DNA from: Chitinophaga varians
Lineage (GTDB): Bacteria > Bacteroidota > Bacteroidia > Chitinophagales > Chitinophagaceae
Assembly (NCBI RefSeq): GCF_014529945.1
Contig: NZ_JACVFB010000003.1
Location: 620,001 to 684,000, forward strand
Direction of reading: 5' to 3'
Length of the DNA: 64,000 nucleotides
Shown: positions 16,826 to 25,653 of the stretch, piece after piece
Layout of the letters: each line of letters opens with the position of its first letter
Position numbering within the stretch: position 1 is the first letter of the stretch
Notes under the pieces: model-generated
Told to the model about the DNA's origin: nothing
Database searches by the model: none
What the model saw: only the letters and a program-made list of their open reading frames with translations
Program-made: the position numbers and the translations under genes

Positions 16826-19800
16826 ATGTTTGAAATATTTATTAAAAGACCGGTGTTATCACTGGTCATATCGCTTATTATCACACTGGTAGGCCTGCTG
16901 GCGCTTTTCACGCTGCCGGTCACCCAGTTCCCGGATATCGTGCCGCCCTCGGTAACCGTTACCGCCAAATATACCGGCGCCAACGCCGAAGTAGCGGCCA
17001 AAGCAGTGTCTACACCACTGGAACGCGCCATCAACGGGGTTCCCGGCATGACTTACATGTCGTCCGTTTCCAGTAACGATGGTATCACTGTCATACAAGT
17101 GTTCTTCCAGGTAGGAATTGACCCCGACCAGGCCGCGGTAAACGTGCAAAACAGGGTCGCCACCATTATCGATGAATTACCGGAAGAGGTAATTAAAGCC
17201 GGTGTGACCACCGAAAAAGAAGTGAACAGTATGCTGCTGTATCTCAACGTGATGAGTGAAGACACCTCACTGGACGAGCAGTTCATCTACAACTTCGCCG
17301 ATATCAACGTATTGCAGGAACTGAAACGTATTGACGGGGTAGGTCGCGCCGAAATCATGGGCGCCAAGGAATACGCCATGCGTATCTGGCTGAAGCCCGA
17401 CCGCATGCTGGCCTACAACGTATCTTCCGATGAAGTCATCGACGCCATCCGCAAACAAAACATCGAAGCCGCTCCCGGTAAAACCGGTGAAAGCTCCGAT
17501 AAAAATCCCCTGCTGCTGCAATATGTGCTCCGCTATACCGGCAAGTTCTTTGAACCGGAACAATACAGGCAGATCGTTCTGAGGGCCGGCGCCGACGGAT
17601 CGGTGCTCCACCTCAAAGACGTGGCAGACGTGGAATTCGGTGCCCTCACTTATAGCATGGTATCCAAAACAGATGGTAAACCCTCTGCTTCCATCATGCT
17701 CAAACAAAGGCCCGGCTCCAATGCCCGCGAGGTAATCAACAACGTGAAGAAGAAGATGGAAGAGATGAAAAACACCTCTTTCCCTCCAGGCATGACCTAC
17801 AACTTCAACTACGACGTGTCCCGCTTCCTCGATGCCTCCATCCATGAAGTGGTACGCACCCTCTTTGAAGCTTTCCTGCTGGTGTTTATCGTAGTGTTCA
17901 TCTTCCTCCAGGATTTCCGGTCTACGCTCATCCCCGCACTGGCCGTACCGGTAGCCCTGATCGGTACGCTCGCCTTTATGCAGATGATGGGCTTCTCTAT
18001 CAACCTGCTCACGCTCTTCGCGCTGGTACTGGCGATCGGTATCGTGGTGGACAACGCCATCGTGGTGGTAGAAGCGGTGCACGTAAAAATGAGTGAAGAC
18101 CATCTCCCGCCCATGCAGGCTACTATTGCCGCCATGCGGGAAATCAGCGGCGCACTGGTGGCTATCACCCTGGTGATGTCGGCCGTGTTTATACCCGTGG
18201 CCTTCCTCTCCGGACCGGTGGGCGTATTCTACCGCCAGTTCTCCCTCACGCTCGCTATCTCCATCGTCATATCCGGCATCAATGCCGTAACGTTAACGCC
18301 TGCACTCTGTGCTATCATGCTCAAAGACACGCATGGCCAACCACGTAAAAAGAACCTGCTGCAGCGGTTCTTCAATGGCTTCAACAAAGGATACAGCGCT
18401 ACTGAAAATAAATACGCCAAACTGGTGAGCTTCATCGCCGGTCGTAAACTCATTACACTGATAGCCCTCGCGGGCTTCTTCGTGGCCACCTGGGGCGCCA
18501 GCGCCATCCTGCCTTCCGGCTTTATTCCCACGGAAGACCAGGGCATGATCTACGTCAACGTGACCGCCCCTCCCGGCGCCACAGTAGAACGTACCGAAGA
18601 AGTGCTGGACCAGATACAGGCCCTCGCTGCACAGCTGGAGGAAGTAGAATCCGTGTCCACCCTCGCAGGCTACAGCCTCGTAAACGAGGTGGCAGGCGCC
18701 TCCTATGGCATGGGCATGGTCAACCTCAAACCATGGGATGACCGTAAAGCCACTGTCAACGATATCATCGCCAAACTGCAAAAACTATCAGCCGGCATTG
18801 CGGATGCCAGCATCGAATTTTTCCCGCCACCTACCGTGCCCGGCTTCGGTAACGCCAGCGGCTTCGAACTGCGCCTGCTGGACCGTAGCGGCAGCGGCGA
18901 TCTGCGGCAAACCGCCCATATCACCAACAACTTCATCGATGCGCTGAAGAAACGGCCGGAAATAGGCAGCGCCTTCACCAGCTTCGACGCCGAATTCCCG
19001 CAATATCTCATTCATGTGGACCAGGGCATGGCAGCCAAAAAAGGCGTCAGCATTGAAAATGCCATGAAAAACCTGCAAACACTGATGGGCAGCTACTACG
19101 CCTCCAACTTCATCCGCTTCGGACAGATGTACAAAGTGATGGTACAGGCAGATCCTGCCTACAGAGGCAAACCGGAAGACCTGCTAAAGCTGCATGTTAA
19201 AAATGATCGGGGAGAAATGGTGTCTTACGCCGACTTCGTCAAACTGGAACGCGTATACGGACCAGAACAGCTCACCCGCTACAACATGTACACCGCCGCC
19301 ATGATCAACGGTGACGCCGCCCCCGGATATAGCAGCAGTCAGGCTATTGAAGCAGTACAGGAAGTGGCCGCCAAAGAACTGCCGAGAGGCTTCAGCTATG
19401 AATGGAGCGGCATGACCCGTGAACAGATCCTCTCCGGTAACCAGGCGATATACATCTTCGCCATCGTATTGGTGTTCGTATACCTGTTGCTGGCCGCACA
19501 GTATGAGAGCTTTTTATTGCCACTGCCGGTATTACTCTCGCTGCCGGCGGGTATTTTCGGGGCTTTCATCTCGCTGAAACTGGTAGGACTGGAAAACAAT
19601 ATCTACGCACAGGTAGCACTGGTTATGCTGGTGGGCCTGCTCGGGAAAAACGCGATCCTCATCGTCGAATTCGCGATTCTGCGTAATAAACACGGTGCAT
19701 CCATCCTTGATGCCGCCAAAGAAGGCGCGGTGTCCAGGCTGCGACCTATTCTGATGACTTCCTTCGCCTTTATCGCCGGCCTGATCCCGCTGTGTATCGC

Positions 19801-19966
19801 TTCAGGCGCAGGTGCGATGGGCAACAGGTCCATTGGTACCGCTGCTGCCGGCGGCATGCTGATAGGCACCATCTTCGGTGTCATTATCATCCCCGGCCTC
19901 TATGTGCTGTTTGCCTCCATGATTCCGAAAAAGAAAGTTGAACTGAAAGCTTACACCAATGAATAA
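16826..19966 (+). CDS. RND multidrug efflux permease (HAE1/AcrB family)
   Basis: Inner-membrane proton/drug antiporter, 1046 residues, 12 predicted membrane helices with two large periplasmic loops. The N-terminus MFEIFIKRPVLSLVISL and the PDIVPPSVTV motif are family standard. In TM4 the proton relay reads GIVVDNAIVVVEAV: Asp409 (AcrB Asp407) is kept but the second position, Asp408 in AcrB, is Asn410. The TM10 lysine (Lys941 in GLLGKNAILIVEF) is present. It overlaps the outer-membrane factor gene by 8 bp. Drug efflux is the likely role; specificity unknown. Confidence 0.96.
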   Translation: MFEIFIKRPVLSLVISLIITLVGLLALFTLPVTQFPDIVPPSVTVTAKYTGANAEVAAKAVSTPLERAINGVPGMTYMSSVSSNDGITVIQVFFQVGIDPDQAAVNVQNRVATIIDELPEEVIKAGVTTEKEVNSMLLYLNVMSEDTSLDEQFIYNFADINVLQELKRIDGVGRAEIMGAKEYAMRIWLKPDRMLAYNVSSDEVIDAIRKQNIEAAPGKTGESSDKNPLLLQYVLRYTGKFFEPEQYRQIVLRAGADGSVLHLKDVADVEFGALTYSMVSKTDGKPSASIMLKQRPGSNAREVINNVKKKMEEMKNTSFPPGMTYNFNYDVSRFLDASIHEVVRTLFEAFLLVFIVVFIFLQDFRSTLIPALAVPVALIGTLAFMQMMGFSINLLTLFALVLAIGIVVDNAIVVVEAVHVKMSEDHLPPMQATIAAMREISGALVAITLVMSAVFIPVAFLSGPVGVFYRQFSLTLAISIVISGINAVTLTPALCAIMLKDTHGQPRKKNLLQRFFNGFNKGYSATENKYAKLVSFIAGRKLITLIALAGFFVATWGASAILPSGFIPTEDQGMIYVNVTAPPGATVERTEEVLDQIQALAAQLEEVESVSTLAGYSLVNEVAGASYGMGMVNLKPWDDRKATVNDIIAKLQKLSAGIADASIEFFPPPTVPGFGNASGFELRLLDRSGSGDLRQTAHITNNFIDALKKRPEIGSAFTSFDAEFPQYLIHVDQGMAAKKGVSIENAMKNLQTLMGSYYASNFIRFGQMYKVMVQADPAYRGKPEDLLKLHVKNDRGEMVSYADFVKLERVYGPEQLTRYNMYTAAMINGDAAPGYSSSQAIEAVQEVAAKELPRGFSYEWSGMTREQILSGNQAIYIFAIVLVFVYLLLAAQYESFLLPLPVLLSLPAGIFGAFISLKLVGLENNIYAQVALVMLVGLLGKNAILIVEFAILRNKHGASILDAAKEGAVSRLRPILMTSFAFIAGLIPLCIASGAGAMGNRSIGTAAAGGMLIGTIFGVIIIPGLYVLFASMIPKKKVELKAYTNE

Positions 19967-21404
19967 ACGAATATATCAATATGCGCTGGGTGCCTGTCTG
20001 CTGACAGGTGCCGGCGCCTGCACCACCCAGAAAGAACTGCAGCTGCCGGAACGTACAGTCGCTCCCGTTACTACCGCGCCGGCTGCTGATACCTTATCGC
20101 TGGCAAGCTTCGACCGCATTTTCCAGGACCAGTACCTGAAAAATCTGGTAGACAGTGCCCTGCTGAATAACTATGACCTGCTGGCCGCCTCCCGCCGTAT
20201 CTCCGCTGCGCAGACTAACCTGATGATGGCACGCAACGCATGGCTGCCTTCCGTCAATCTTTCATTGACGGCCGGAGTAGATCACTTCGCGGACTACACC
20301 ATGACCGGTGTCGGTAACTTCGATACCAACAAATCGCCCAACATCAACGACGACCAGCGCGTGTCTGACCCTACCCCTGAATACTTCGCCGGTATCAGAA
20401 GCTCCTGGGAGATAGACATCTGGGGTAAACTGAAGCAGCAACGCCACGCTACCATGGCGCGTTTCCTCGCCACCAGTGAGGCACGCCGCCTGCTCACCAC
20501 ACAAATTGTGGCAGGCGTTACCGGCCTTTATTATGAGCTGCTGGCCATGGACAACGAACTGGTGATCATCCGCCGTAACATCAAATTGCAGGAGACCGCA
20601 GTAGCCACGGTGCATATCCAGAAAGATGCCGGTCGCGCTACCGAACTGGCCTTACAGCAGTTCACCGCACAACTGCTGAGCACACAAGCGCTGGAATTTG
20701 GCGTGAAACAGGAAATTGCCGCCCTCGAAAATCAGCTCAATGCGCTGATGGGCAGACTGCCGCAACATATTGAGCGTAGCGCTGTGGCGGATCTGGTAGA
20801 TACCACCAACCTGCCGCCGGTTGTCCCCTCCGGTATTCCGGCCAATCTGTTATTACATCGTCCGGATATCCAACGGGCGGAGCTGGAGCTGAGCGCTACC
20901 AAGGCCGATGTAAAAGCCGCCAGGGCCGCATTTTTCCCGGGACTGACCATTACGCCGTATGCCGGGTTCAACGCTTTCAAAGCAGGGCTGTTATTTAAAA
21001 CACCCGCCTCCATTGCATGGGGCGCACTGGGCAGCATCACTGCTCCCATCTTCAATAAAAAACAACTGAAGGCACAGTACAATATTTCTACCGCTAACGC
21101 CTATACGGCATTCTATGAATATCAACAGGCTATTGTGAATGGTTATCAGGAAGTGGCCACCGCACTGAACAAAGTAGAAAACCAGCACCAGGCGTTTTCC
21201 CTCAAATCCAAAGAGGTACTGGTGTTGCAGCAGGCCGTGTCTACCGCCAATATCCTTTTTACCACAGGATATGCCAACTATCTGGAAGTGATCACTGCCC
21301 AGAAAAGTGTGCTGGAAGCGGAACTGGCGTTGGTGAATACACGGAAAGGCGTGTACCAGGGACTGGTGTCGCTGTATAGGTCTCTGGGAGGTTCCGCACG
21401 TTAA
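19959..21404 (+). CDS. Outer-membrane efflux lipoprotein (TolC/NodT family)
   Basis: Trimeric outer-membrane channel of the tripartite pump. 481 residues with a lipoprotein signal (lipid cysteine about residue 21 in GAGACTTQ). Two OEP repeats are visible: an N-terminal half with LLAASRRISAAQTNLMMAR and a C-terminal half with RPDIQRAELELSATKADVKAARAAFFP, typical of NodT family proteins. Start overlaps the RND gene by 8 bp. It closes the adaptor-pump-channel operon; no TetR or two-component regulator is adjacent. Confidence 0.95.
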   Translation: MNKRIYQYALGACLLTGAGACTTQKELQLPERTVAPVTTAPAADTLSLASFDRIFQDQYLKNLVDSALLNNYDLLAASRRISAAQTNLMMARNAWLPSVNLSLTAGVDHFADYTMTGVGNFDTNKSPNINDDQRVSDPTPEYFAGIRSSWEIDIWGKLKQQRHATMARFLATSEARRLLTTQIVAGVTGLYYELLAMDNELVIIRRNIKLQETAVATVHIQKDAGRATELALQQFTAQLLSTQALEFGVKQEIAALENQLNALMGRLPQHIERSAVADLVDTTNLPPVVPSGIPANLLLHRPDIQRAELELSATKADVKAARAAFFPGLTITPYAGFNAFKAGLLFKTPASIAWGALGSITAPIFNKKQLKAQYNISTANAYTAFYEYQQAIVNGYQEVATALNKVENQHQAFSLKSKEVLVLQQAVSTANILFTTGYANYLEVITAQKSVLEAELALVNTRKGVYQGLVSLYRSLGGSAR

Positions 21405-21539
21405 TAGTGGATTGTTTTAGATAGATGATCACCTGAAGAGTAGAATGGCAGATTGGAGTAAGGATGAGTGTGATGAATAAAACCTTCTTAAGGATGGACA
21501 AAGTGATGTTGGTTTGACCCGGAAGGTTTTATAGAGCGA

Positions 21540-21571
21540 AGCCCCTGACTGTATGGTCAGGGGCTTTTTAT
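21540..21571. terminator. Terminator between the efflux operon and the esterase gene
   Basis: Stem AGCCCCTGAC / GTCAGGGGCT (21540-21549 and 21556-21565) with TGTATG loop and a T-rich tail. It lies about 135 bp after the efflux operon and 22 bp before the convergent esterase stop. The flanking AT-rich runs best fit plus-strand termination. Confidence 0.8.
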
Positions 21572-21592
21572 TTTTACATCTGCCGGGATGTA

Positions 21593-22390
21593 TTATTTCT
21601 TTTTATGAGAAAACAGCCATCGGAAGAGATCTGGTTCTACAAACACATTATCCCAGCTGTTGTGGCCTACGCCAGGGTATTCTGTGTATCTGTACTCCGC
21701 ACGCAATGATTTCAGTTTCGCGTCATATACCCGGGAACCATCTACCGGCACTACGCCGTCCGCATCACCGTGGAAGATCCAAACCGGCACTTTACGGGCA
21801 AAACGGCCGGCTTCCGCAACGTTGCCTGCACCGCAGATAGCGAATGCCGCGGCGAACAATCCCGGTCTTTTGGTGATCATGTAGAAAGTGCCCATGCCAC
21901 CCATAGACAGGCCACCGATATACACTCTTTTTGTATCGATTTTTCCGGTGCCCAGCAGGCTGTCGAGCAGCACATTGAGCGCGGCGGTGGCGGGCGGCGC
22001 CGGGGCGTCCAGCGGAAAGTCTGCGCTGATGATCTTGCCGGCGCTGTCACGTTTGAAAGTCATGGGGGCCCAGGAGCTGCCGGAAGGGCATTGCGGTACC
22101 AGCACAAAGGCCGGATAGTTGGTCCGCAGGCTGTCGCGCAGGAACATGGTGCCGCCATGCAGCAGCTGTGCATTGTTGTCATACCCCCGCTCTCCGGCGC
22201 CGTGCAGGAAAACGATCAACGGGTATTTTTTATGTGTGTCGTAATTGGCGGGCGTCAGCAGGCGGTAGCGCAGGGTGTCACCGTGATGGTAATAGGTTTC
22301 ATAGCTGAAAGCGTCCAGCTCCTGTGCCCGGCTGTGTATGGCGGCCAGCAGGAGGCAACAACAAAAGAACAGGTATCTGCAGTAGTTCAT
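21593..22390 (-). CDS. Secreted alpha/beta-hydrolase (predicted esterase/peptidase)
   Basis: 265 residues with a Sec signal peptide (MNYCRYLFFCCCLLLAAIHSRA). Alpha/beta-hydrolase fold with oxyanion motif FLHGAGERG, nucleophile Ser162 in GGLSMGGMGT, acid probably Asp211 (FHGDADGVVP) and His243 (PGVGHNSWDN). This is the layout of the COG4099 predicted peptidase and feruloyl/phospholipase-like esterases of Bacteroidota. The substrate is unknown; periplasmic or extracellular. It lies 53 bp downstream of the methyltransferase on the same strand, perhaps in one transcript. Confidence 0.85.
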   Translation of the reverse strand: MNYCRYLFFCCCLLLAAIHSRAQELDAFSYETYYHHGDTLRYRLLTPANYDTHKKYPLIVFLHGAGERGYDNNAQLLHGGTMFLRDSLRTNYPAFVLVPQCPSGSSWAPMTFKRDSAGKIISADFPLDAPAPPATAALNVLLDSLLGTGKIDTKRVYIGGLSMGGMGTFYMITKRPGLFAAAFAICGAGNVAEAGRFARKVPVWIFHGDADGVVPVDGSRVYDAKLKSLRAEYRYTEYPGVGHNSWDNVFVEPDLFRWLFSHKKK

Positions 22391-22443
22391 ATGAGGAATT
22401 TGTTCCTAATATACTACCCGCCGACCGGTATTTTTAAATTTTT

Positions 22444-23241
22444 TTAATATTTCAGCGTGAAATGTTGCTTCACTTTGAAGTCCTTCCGGAAAAACACCAG
22501 CCCGATAAAAAACAGGTCGATGGTCATGGTCACCTGCGGGTGGTCCTGAATGGTATGCCAGGCCGCTTCCATGTCCGGGGTCCAGTGGATATCATCGAAA
22601 ATCAGGAGGGAGTATTCGTGCACATGCCGGAGACAGTGCTCAAAATAGGCCAGTGTAGGCTCTTTACGGTGGTTCCCGTCGATGTACACCCAATCGGGCC
22701 GCTGTATCTGTCGGAGCACGTCCGGCAGTACCGTATCAAAATTGCCCGTTACCTGGGTGATATTGTCGAGGTGCAGCGCATCGAAGTTTTTGCGGGCTCT
22801 GGCAGCAATATTAGGACAGCCTTCGATCGTATATACGTGGGCATCAGGGGCCGCCTTAGCCATATAGGCAGAGGAAAGGCCCATAGAAGTGCCTAATTCG
22901 AGCAATTGTTTCGGTTGGAGGTATTGCACCAACCGATAAAACAACTGCCCGAATTTAGGTTGTTTGGCAGCGTAACGGGTAATGTCGCTGACTTTCCGTT
23001 CATTGCCGGAAGAAATAAGGGAACCGGCCCCCAGGTCGGTGACCTGAAGGGTTTCGGTGCTAGCCAGTAACTGTTTGCGCAGCTGTTCTATCTCGCCGAA
23101 GGCGGCATGACGGGTCTTATCCAGCAATACGTCTTCTATAAGGGAGAAAACGAAAGGGGAATGAACATCATGACGGTTACCGGAGGTAAAATAATACCGG
23201 ATGTATTTGGTAGCTAATCGATACTGCTGCGCTAAACTCAC
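22444..23241 (-). CDS. Class I SAM-dependent methyltransferase
   Basis: 265 residues from a GTG start at 23241. The SAM-binding motif I is LLELGTSMGLSSAYMA, followed by YTIEGCPNIA (acidic ribose contact) and DWVYIDGNHRKEPTLAYF, a pattern found in O-methyltransferases of the catechol type and cephalosporin hydroxylase-like group. Acceptor unknown. It lies 16 bp after the family 2 glycosyltransferase gene, so they are co-transcribed; a shared role in modifying an envelope glycan or lipid is an inference. Confidence 0.83.
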   Translation of the reverse strand: MSLAQQYRLATKYIRYYFTSGNRHDVHSPFVFSLIEDVLLDKTRHAAFGEIEQLRKQLLASTETLQVTDLGAGSLISSGNERKVSDITRYAAKQPKFGQLFYRLVQYLQPKQLLELGTSMGLSSAYMAKAAPDAHVYTIEGCPNIAARARKNFDALHLDNITQVTGNFDTVLPDVLRQIQRPDWVYIDGNHRKEPTLAYFEHCLRHVHEYSLLIFDDIHWTPDMEAAWHTIQDHPQVTMTIDLFFIGLVFFRKDFKVKQHFTLKY

Positions 23242-23257
23242 TGACTATACGAATTTT

Positions 23258-23995
23258 TTAATAAATCTTTCCTTTAAGAAGGCCCCACATATGCAAACGG
23301 TGCTGTAAAGACACCCTTAACACACCAAGGCCATAAATGGCGCTCCGTTTGAAGTTGATGCTGGATGCTTCTTCAAAGTATTTGGTGGGGCAGGTTATTT
23401 CCGCAATATCGTATCCTTTCATGAATATCTGCGAAATCATTTCATTATCAAAGACAAAGTCATCACTATTGGCCATGTAATTGATATTTTTCAACACTTC
23501 TCCCGAAAAGGTGCGATAGCCGGTGTGGTATTCGCTCAGCTTCTGACCGATCAGGATATTCTGGGTCAGCGTCAGCATACGGTTGAAGATATATTTATAC
23601 ATCGGCATACCTCCTTTCAGCGCGCCTTTACCCAGAATACGGGAGCCAAAAACCACCGGGTACAGCCCGTTGGCAATGATACTGCACATGGCAGTGATCA
23701 GCTTGGGCGTATATTGGTAATCCGGGTGAAGCATCACCACCACATCGGCACCCAGTTCCAGCGCCTTGTTATAGCAGGATTTCTGGTTACCGCCATATCC
23801 TTTGTTATTATCGTGGCGGATCAGGTGTTTAATCCCCAATTGTCTTCCAATTTCCAGGGTCTCATCTTTACTGGCATCGTCTACCAGTACCACATCGTCT
23901 ACGATGTCGAAAGGGATTTCCCGGAACGTCTTTTCCAGTGTAAGTGCTGCGTTGTAGGCCGGTAACACAACCACTATCTTTTTGTCATTCAGCAT
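23258..23995 (-). CDS. Family 2 glycosyltransferase (dolichyl-phosphate mannosyltransferase-like)
   Basis: 245-residue GT-A glycosyltransferase. The N-terminal VVVLPAYNAALTLEKTF, the first acidic motif VLVDDASKDET and VVMLHPDYQYTPKLI are clear. The end lacks membrane helices, so it is a soluble or peripheral enzyme using a nucleotide sugar with a lipid or glycan acceptor. It is the first gene of a minus-strand group with the methyltransferase and esterase, behind a good promoter at 24019-24048. Confidence 0.9.
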   Translation of the reverse strand: MLNDKKIVVVLPAYNAALTLEKTFREIPFDIVDDVVLVDDASKDETLEIGRQLGIKHLIRHDNNKGYGGNQKSCYNKALELGADVVVMLHPDYQYTPKLITAMCSIIANGLYPVVFGSRILGKGALKGGMPMYKYIFNRMLTLTQNILIGQKLSEYHTGYRTFSGEVLKNINYMANSDDFVFDNEMISQIFMKGYDIAEITCPTKYFEEASSINFKRSAIYGLGVLRVSLQHRLHMWGLLKGKIY

Positions 23996-24018
23996 GAAAA
24001 GTGGATCAAATTTGGGTG

Positions 24019-24048
24019 CAAAGGTAACTCACCTGCTGATAATTCAAA
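24019..24048 (-). promoter_or_regulatory. Promoter of the glycosyltransferase operon
   Basis: Minus-strand TTTG (24045-24048), 18 bp spacer and TACCTTTG (24019-24026). The predicted transcript start is about 20 nt before the ATG at 23995. Confidence 0.65.
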
Positions 24049-24113
24049 ATATATTGCTTAAATGCCCATGTGTACCACCTATCATGATTTAATTTTAACT
24101 ATTATTAATTATT

Positions 24114-24121
24114 TATCTTTG
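24114..24121 (+). promoter_or_regulatory. Probable -7 box of the coiled-coil secreted protein gene
   Basis: TATCTTTG fits TAnnTTTG. Transcription would start near 24125-24128, so an ATG at 24129 would be leaderless while ATG 24183 would have a leader of about 55 nt. No clear -33 element. Confidence 0.4.
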
Positions 24122-24182
24122 TAGCTTGATGATTTTGGCATCATATTTTCTAAAATTTTTGTTAACAAAAAGCAAAAAGAAC

Positions 24183-25511
24183 ATGTTAAAACACCTACCA
24201 ACGGAGATGAAGCATGGTAATGGTCTGGAGGCCACCCGTAATCATTCATTGCCGTTAGTACAGCCCGGAAAAAATTCCCGGACTTTCAAATGGATGAAAG
24301 TGCTGCCTGCACCCTTTATCTTTTTGTTAACCTTTCAGGCCGCACAAGCGCAGGACCCGGAATTAAAAGCCATCACCTCACCAGTCATCAAGACACAGGA
24401 CACCACCATACGGAAACTGGTGGAAGAAATGCAGCGCATCACGGACAACGATAAAACGAATTCCAATGCCATCCAGGCCCTGCTGCAGGGTAAAGAGATC
24501 GATAACATGAGTAAGTACGATCTTATCAAAAATAATATCATCAACGCAAGTGAGACTTATTATCTGCTCAACAAAAAGATCATTGACCTGAAATCGCGTA
24601 CCACCACCAATAACCTCGATGTATTCATTACCTCGCTCAACAACCCGGAAAGTAAGGCCTTAGGCTTTTCGCTGAGCGATCGCATCGTGGAACTGGTGGA
24701 AAAAATCATCCTGAAAAACAAATCCGATAAGGGCGAGAAAAATTCCAAGATCGTGGAGTCTACCAAGTCCATTATCAACAGCCCTATCTTCCAGAGCTTC
24801 ACCTCACTGACACCACCGCTGGCCATCGCCAACTCGGTGATGAACTTCCTGCACAGCGTCAGCGTCAACAATAAACAGATCAATCAGAAGTCACTACAGG
24901 ATTTTGAAAAGGAACTGAACAAATATGTAGTGTATTACACTGCACTGAATGATGCCAACCAGAAGTTTGAGTATGGCCTCAACTTCAACAAGGACCAGCT
25001 CAGCCTGTTGCAGGACAATCTGTTTGACCACCTGTCGTTTACCGCTACTTCCCTGAAGTTCCCGGCTCCGCAGAAAGGCGCCAAGCCGCTGAGCCAAACG
25101 ATGAACGAGTATTTCTATGAGTTCAAAAAAGAAAAAGTGGTAGACTATTTTGGTCAGCTCGAAACAAAGTATACCAAAAACAAACGCATCGACTATGAGT
25201 CGCTGCTGCGGGAAAATCCCAATCTGAAAGAGGTGAACAATCAACTGGAAGACCTGGTGCTGCAAACCAAACGCTTTGAAAATCTTTATAACGAATACTT
25301 CACCCTGCTGGATTCCTATTACACGAAGGTGAACAATTCACTGAAGATTGCACAGGACAACGGACTGGCTGAAAAAAATATTATCGACAACAAACAGGCT
25401 GAGTTCCGCAACCTGAAAACCGATGCCGTACAGGAAATCCAGGCGTCTATCAACATCAGGGAACTGTACAGCAACACCGAAAAAATCAAATACCGCTACC
25501 GTATATTCTAA
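24183..25511 (+). CDS. Secreted coiled-coil protein of unknown function
   Basis: Not recognised. About 442 residues from ATG 24183. A typical signal peptide (MKVLPAPFIFLLTFQAAQAQ) begins at ATG 24294, so either the pre-protein carries an unusually long N-region or translation really starts at 24294; ATG 24129 is also in frame. The mature part is highly charged, rich in Lys, Asn, Glu and Leu, and predicted almost wholly helical (for example TRKFENLYNEYF-like heptads near the end). No cysteine-rich, catalytic or anchoring motif is seen. It ends inside the left arm of a 32 bp palindrome. Probably periplasmic; function open. Confidence 0.65.
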   Translation: MLKHLPTEMKHGNGLEATRNHSLPLVQPGKNSRTFKWMKVLPAPFIFLLTFQAAQAQDPELKAITSPVIKTQDTTIRKLVEEMQRITDNDKTNSNAIQALLQGKEIDNMSKYDLIKNNIINASETYYLLNKKIIDLKSRTTTNNLDVFITSLNNPESKALGFSLSDRIVELVEKIILKNKSDKGEKNSKIVESTKSIINSPIFQSFTSLTPPLAIANSVMNFLHSVSVNNKQINQKSLQDFEKELNKYVVYYTALNDANQKFEYGLNFNKDQLSLLQDNLFDHLSFTATSLKFPAPQKGAKPLSQTMNEYFYEFKKEKVVDYFGQLETKYTKNKRIDYESLLRENPNLKEVNNQLEDLVLQTKRFENLYNEYFTLLDSYYTKVNNSLKIAQDNGLAEKNIIDNKQAEFRNLKTDAVQEIQASINIRELYSNTEKIKYRYRIF

Positions 25512-25612
25512 TTACGAATTGCGAATTACGAATTGAGGGCTCTTTTATGGAAAGGTTACTTATTAACCGCTCTATAAGAAAGCCCTCAATTCGTAATTCG
25601 CAATTCGTAATT
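25510..25612. repeat. Nested intergenic palindrome C
   Basis: Arms 25510-25541 and 25581-25612 are perfect reverse complements over 32 bp, built from repeats of GAATTACGAATTG words. Inside lies a smaller hairpin (GGTTA / TAACC with CTTTTAT / ATAAGAAAG). The left arm overlaps the TAA stop of the preceding gene. It may act as terminator and ends 5 bp before the oxyR -33 element. Confidence 0.85.
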
Positions 25613-25617
25613 TGTAA

Positions 25618-25649
25618 TTGTCTATCTATAGATTTTATCAATACCTTTG
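25618..25649 (+). promoter_or_regulatory. Promoter of the oxyR-like gene
   Basis: TTG at 25618-25620, 21 bp spacer and TACCTTTG at 25642-25649. The -7 box ends only 4 bp before the ATG at 25654, so the transcript should begin at or within a base or two of the start codon (leaderless mRNA). Confidence 0.65.
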
Positions 25650-25653
25650 TAGT

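Noticed and set aside
17267..18103. Open frame antisense to the RND pump
   Set aside because: Histidine- and glutamate-rich translation without domain character; shadow of the pump gene.
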